From positions 1-8,243 of the forward strand of contig CAMOEE010000110.1 in the NCBI GenBank assembly GCA_946611835.1: a stretch of DNA of 8,243 bases, written 5' to 3'. The notes beneath the pieces were generated by a model. The model searched no databases, was not told the origin of the DNA, and worked only from the letters and a program-made list of their open reading frames with translations. Positions 5,707-8,243 of this stretch are shown here, in pieces. Source of the DNA: an uncultured Treponema sp. (GTDB lineage Bacteria > Spirochaetota > Spirochaetia > Treponematales > Treponemataceae). Every line of letters begins with the position of its first letter. Positions within the stretch are counted from its first letter, which is position 1. The position numbers and the translations under genes are program-made.

Positions 5707-7130
5707 TGGCTTCTGCAATCTGGAGGCTCAAGCGCTTCCTCTCACAGAAATCTCAGGAATTTCTCAAAAAATTCAGGAAGACAAAGGCTTATTTTCCAAT
5801 CAAGCGGATTTTTGTGTCCGTGATTTATTTCAGACGGACTTGGGCAAGGAGCAGGGCAAAAAAACAGCTTGAGGAATTCGGAAAGAATCTTCTATTAAGA
5901 TACAGTGAATTCAATCTTCTTAATTCTTGTGCAAGGGCAATTGCAAGGGGGGCAAAAGTCCTCCGGCTCAAAAAAGCGGCCTCTTTCTTTGAGGAATCCA
6001 TGCAGGAGTCAAACGGAATCAACCGCCATGTTCTCTTCCGTTATCTTATGAAGGAGCTTTTCCTGTATTTTTTCATTGCCTTCATCTTCTTCTTCATGGT
6101 CTTTTTCGTAAACCAGATTCTTCTTGTGGCGGAGAATATCCTCAAAAAGCATGTGCCTGTTTTTGATGTAATGCGCCTCATCACATATTCACTGCCCATG
6201 GTAATCGCCCAGTCGGCTCCATTTGCCACTCTTGTAGGCTTTCTCATGTGCCTGGGCCGCCTTGCTTCTGAAAACGAAATCCTTATTCTGAGGGCAAGCG
6301 GTCAGAACTACAAGGTGATTTTAAAGCCCGTCCTGCTTCTTGGTATCCTCATTTCCTTCGCCTCTTTTTTTGTGAACGACTATCTTCTTCCTTTGGGAAC
6401 AATCAACTACAACAAGCTTTACCGCTCAATCCTCACATCAAACCCGGCCGTGGAACTTGAGTCCAATTCAATCAAGCGAACCAACGACAAGACTCTGGTA
6501 ATCGGGGAGGTCAACGGAGAGAATGTGAGCGACCTGATTTTCTTCGACACTGACACTAATGGCGGACAGAGAATCATCGTGGCCGACAAATCCGTGGTCA
6601 AAAAATCCTCTGCTCCCGGCGTTCTTATGAAACTCATAATGAACGATGCCAGCGTGGTCATGTTCGACAGGGACAAGAAGAATGACTACGATGTGCTTAC
6701 CAGCGAGACTGTGGAGCTTAACATCTTCGAGTCAACTTTCCTTGAGAATGACAGGGCAGTTTCTCCCCGCGAAATGACCAGCTACGACCTTTACAAGGAA
6801 ATCAGGGCAATGAAAAACGATGCCGATGTCACCAAAAAGAAACGCAACCGCTACAATCTGGAGATGGCAAAAAAATTCTCGGTTCCCTTCGGCTCTATTT
6901 TTTTCGCAATTCTTGCCATGCCCCTTGCCCTTATTTTCGGAAAGCACAACGGTCAGACAATCGGCCTTATCATCGGCCTTTTTATCTCAGTCTTTTACTG
7001 GGCAGTCAGCATCGTCGGGCAGATTTTCAGCTCACGAAGCGGCGTTTACGGAATCACGACCATGTGGGCACCTAACATTCTTATCGGGCTTGCAGGAATT
7101 CTTTTCTATCTGAGGCTTCTGCGCAAATGA
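5706..7130 (+). CDS. lptF: LptF-type lipopolysaccharide export permease with basic N-terminal extension
   Basis: This is one of the two inner-membrane subunits that, with the LptB ATPase and LptC, extract lipopolysaccharide or lipooligosaccharide for export. From about residue 113 it is a standard YjgP/YjgQ protein: helices near 117-140, 163-184 and 206-226, a periplasmic beta-jellyroll domain at about 230-385, then helices near 392-411, 417-440 and 453-470. SENEILILRASG (188-199) and KFSVPFGSIFFAILAMP (390-406) are family signatures. As read from 5706 the protein has 474 residues, about 100 more than usual. The first 98 residues hold 25 Lys/Arg, six Glu and no Asp. ATG 6000 (Met99), preceded by GAGGA at 5991-5995, would give a normal 376-residue protein and is a serious alternative start. 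The TAATG overlap with dut favours 5706. Confidence 0.88.
   Translation: MASAIWRLKRFLSQKSQEFLKKFRKTKAYFPIKRIFVSVIYFRRTWARSRAKKQLEEFGKNLLLRYSEFNLLNSCARAIARGAKVLRLKKAASFFEESMQESNGINRHVLFRYLMKELFLYFFIAFIFFFMVFFVNQILLVAENILKKHVPVFDVMRLITYSLPMVIAQSAPFATLVGFLMCLGRLASENEILILRASGQNYKVILKPVLLLGILISFASFFVNDYLLPLGTINYNKLYRSILTSNPAVELESNSIKRTNDKTLVIGEVNGENVSDLIFFDTDTNGGQRIIVADKSVVKKSSAPGVLMKLIMNDASVVMFDRDKKNDYDVLTSETVELNIFESTFLENDRAVSPREMTSYDLYKEIRAMKNDADVTKKKRNRYNLEMAKKFSVPFGSIFFAILAMPLALIFGKHNGQTIGLIIGLFISVFYWAVSIVGQIFSSRSGVYGITTMWAPNILIGLAGILFYLRLLRK
5991..5995 (+). promoter_or_regulatory. Candidate internal ribosome binding site of lptF
   Basis: GAGGA lies 4 nt before the in-frame ATG at 6000, which would start a 376-residue LptF of ordinary length. 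The upstream start at 5706 has no comparable site and would rely on coupling to dut. The two starts may both be used. Confidence 0.4.
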
Positions 7131-8197
7131 AAATCGTCGAGTATCTTTTCAGAAAAGTCATTCCTCTCTTTCTGGGTGCCCTGGTTTTCTTCGGCCTGGT
7201 ACTCGTTATGGTCGATTTGATGATGAACCTCTGGAATTTCATCTCAAACGGAGTTCCGGGGCTAAAAGTCCTTCGCATTATGGCCCTTTATATTCCAAAA
7301 TGCCTCTGGTACGCCACCCCGATTGCCATTCTCTTCGCCGTTTCCTACACTTTGAGCGACTTGTACGCCAACAATGAGCTTATCGCAATCTTTGCCTCGG
7401 GAATTTCCCTCACAAGATTCACTTTTCCACTTCTGGTCTTTGCCTTTGGCATGAGTTTTGCCCTTTTCTTCTTTGATGATAAGGTCGTCGTCCCTACTTA
7501 CGCAAAGAAAACGGCCGAGCAGGAAGAGGCCTTAAAAAAGGACAAGAGCCTCAACAATGACAAAATCGTAATCCTCAGCGAGAACGGCAACATCACCTAC
7601 AAGGCCGAGTTCTATGACGACACGGCCAAAAGACTCACTTCGGTCTATCTGATTATCCGTAACGATGACAAGACCCTCAATTCGATTATCCGTGCTGACT
7701 CTGCCAGCTGGCGGGAGGACAAATGGATCCTTTCGGGCGGAATTCAGTATACCCAGAAGAACGGCACGATTTTTGTGGAGAGCGTGAGCCATGAGAACCT
7801 TGACCGCCTCACGGAGCCGCCTGAGACCTTCCAGAACAATGTAATTTCCGTTGAGACCGTAGACTCAAAGACCGCAAAAGTCTACATCGAGCACCTACAG
7901 AAGGCGGGACTTCCCTTCGCCGAGCCTTTGAGCCTTTACTACAAGAAATTCGCCTTTCCTTTTATTCTTTTTATCGTAGTTTTCCTTTCTGTCGGCCTTT
8001 CAGGAAAAACCCGCAAGAATGTCATGCTTATGAGCCTCGCTTCCTGCATCAGTGCGGCGGTTCTCTTCTATGTCACCCAGATGGTCACCATGCTGCTGGC
8101 AAAATTCGGCGCAATCTCTCCCTTTATGGGGGCCTGGTTCCCGGTCTTCATGTTCGTCGTGATAGCGACTGTGGTTTTGCGCTATGCCAGAACTTAA
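7127..8197 (+). CDS. lptG: LptG-type lipopolysaccharide export permease
   Basis: This 356-residue protein is the partner of the preceding gene product in the LptB2FG inner-membrane complex. It has the YjgP/YjgQ layout: an N-terminal amphipathic stretch and helix at about 8-33, helices near 55-75 and 97-116, a periplasmic domain at about 120-265, then three helices near 274-292, 299-323 and 333-351. NNELIAIFASG (82-92) is the counterpart of the SENE motif in LptF. The length is typical, and second place after lptF fits LptG, although the two paralogues are hard to tell apart by eye. The start overlaps the lptF stop as ATGA, so translation is probably coupled; a GAGG at 7112-7115 is 11 nt upstream. 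No terminator is visible in the 46 bases after its stop. Confidence 0.92.
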   Translation: MKIVEYLFRKVIPLFLGALVFFGLVLVMVDLMMNLWNFISNGVPGLKVLRIMALYIPKCLWYATPIAILFAVSYTLSDLYANNELIAIFASGISLTRFTFPLLVFAFGMSFALFFFDDKVVVPTYAKKTAEQEEALKKDKSLNNDKIVILSENGNITYKAEFYDDTAKRLTSVYLIIRNDDKTLNSIIRADSASWREDKWILSGGIQYTQKNGTIFVESVSHENLDRLTEPPETFQNNVISVETVDSKTAKVYIEHLQKAGLPFAEPLSLYYKKFAFPFILFIVVFLSVGLSGKTRKNVMLMSLASCISAAVLFYVTQMVTMLLAKFGAISPFMGAWFPVFMFVVIATVVLRYART

Positions 8198-8243
8198 AAC
8201 TCACACACGCTGTAACTTGTGCTTCTTCCGCCGGCTTCTTCCT
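8184..8243 (+). CDS. Possible start of a further overlapping gene (20 codons, unrecognised)
   Basis: An ATG at 8184 lies 14 nt inside the end of lptG in another frame and stays open for 20 codons to the edge of the window. The short overlap matches the style of this operon. No Shine-Dalgarno is seen, 20 open codons are weak evidence, and the peptide (MPELKTHTRCNL at its start) matches nothing I recognise. Minus-strand frames are also open across 8198-8243 and could be the end of a convergent gene. Confidence 0.15.
   Translation, partial: MPELKTHTRCNLCFFRRLLP

Overview
The window reads as a stretch of spirochaete chromosome, most likely a Treponema of the gut or rumen type. The reasons are a solute-binding lipoprotein with a relaxed spirochaete-style lipobox (FASC), LptF/LptG-type permeases indicating a double-membrane cell, moderate GC, and short intergenic hairpin elements that to me resemble dispersed treponemal repeats. 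The genus is an inference from general resemblance, not from a marker gene.

Left half, minus strand. A complete three-gene ABC importer reads right to left: solute-binding lipoprotein (4063-5166), a fused two-domain permease (2166-3872) and an ATPase with a TOBE-like tail (943-2016). It would usually be annotated as Fe(3+) uptake. However, the binding protein follows the AfuA pattern, lacks a Tyr-Tyr iron-ligand pair and has a His-Asp pair plus a downstream Glu, so a phosphorylated sugar or other organic phosphate is at least as likely a substrate. Beyond the ATPase, on the same strand but with its own strong promoter, lies the N-terminal 261 codons of a major facilitator transporter that runs off the left edge (1-783).

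Right half, plus strand. dut (dUTPase), lptF and lptG form a tight operon. dut/lptF share a TAATG stop/start overlap and lptF/lptG an ATGA overlap. LptF and LptG are the membrane subunits of the machine that lifts lipopolysaccharide or lipooligosaccharide off the inner membrane. LptF here carries an unusual, very basic in-frame N-terminal extension of about 98 residues.

Regulatory and non-coding content. The 99-bp gap between the importer and dut holds two overlapping back-to-back promoters. Both dut and the MFS gene have a perfect TATAAT exactly 7 nt before the ATG and no Shine-Dalgarno, which predicts leaderless mRNAs, whereas the three ABC genes have GGAGG or AAGGA sites. Two structured intergenic elements sit inside the ABC operon: a multi-hairpin element (2066-2156) between permease and ATPase, and a long interrupted palindrome (3938-4032) between binding protein and permease. 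Both contain the 7-mer GCGAAGC, known as an exceptionally stable DNA mini-hairpin. No tRNA, rRNA, CRISPR, insertion sequence or phage gene was seen, and no gap exceeds 190 bp.
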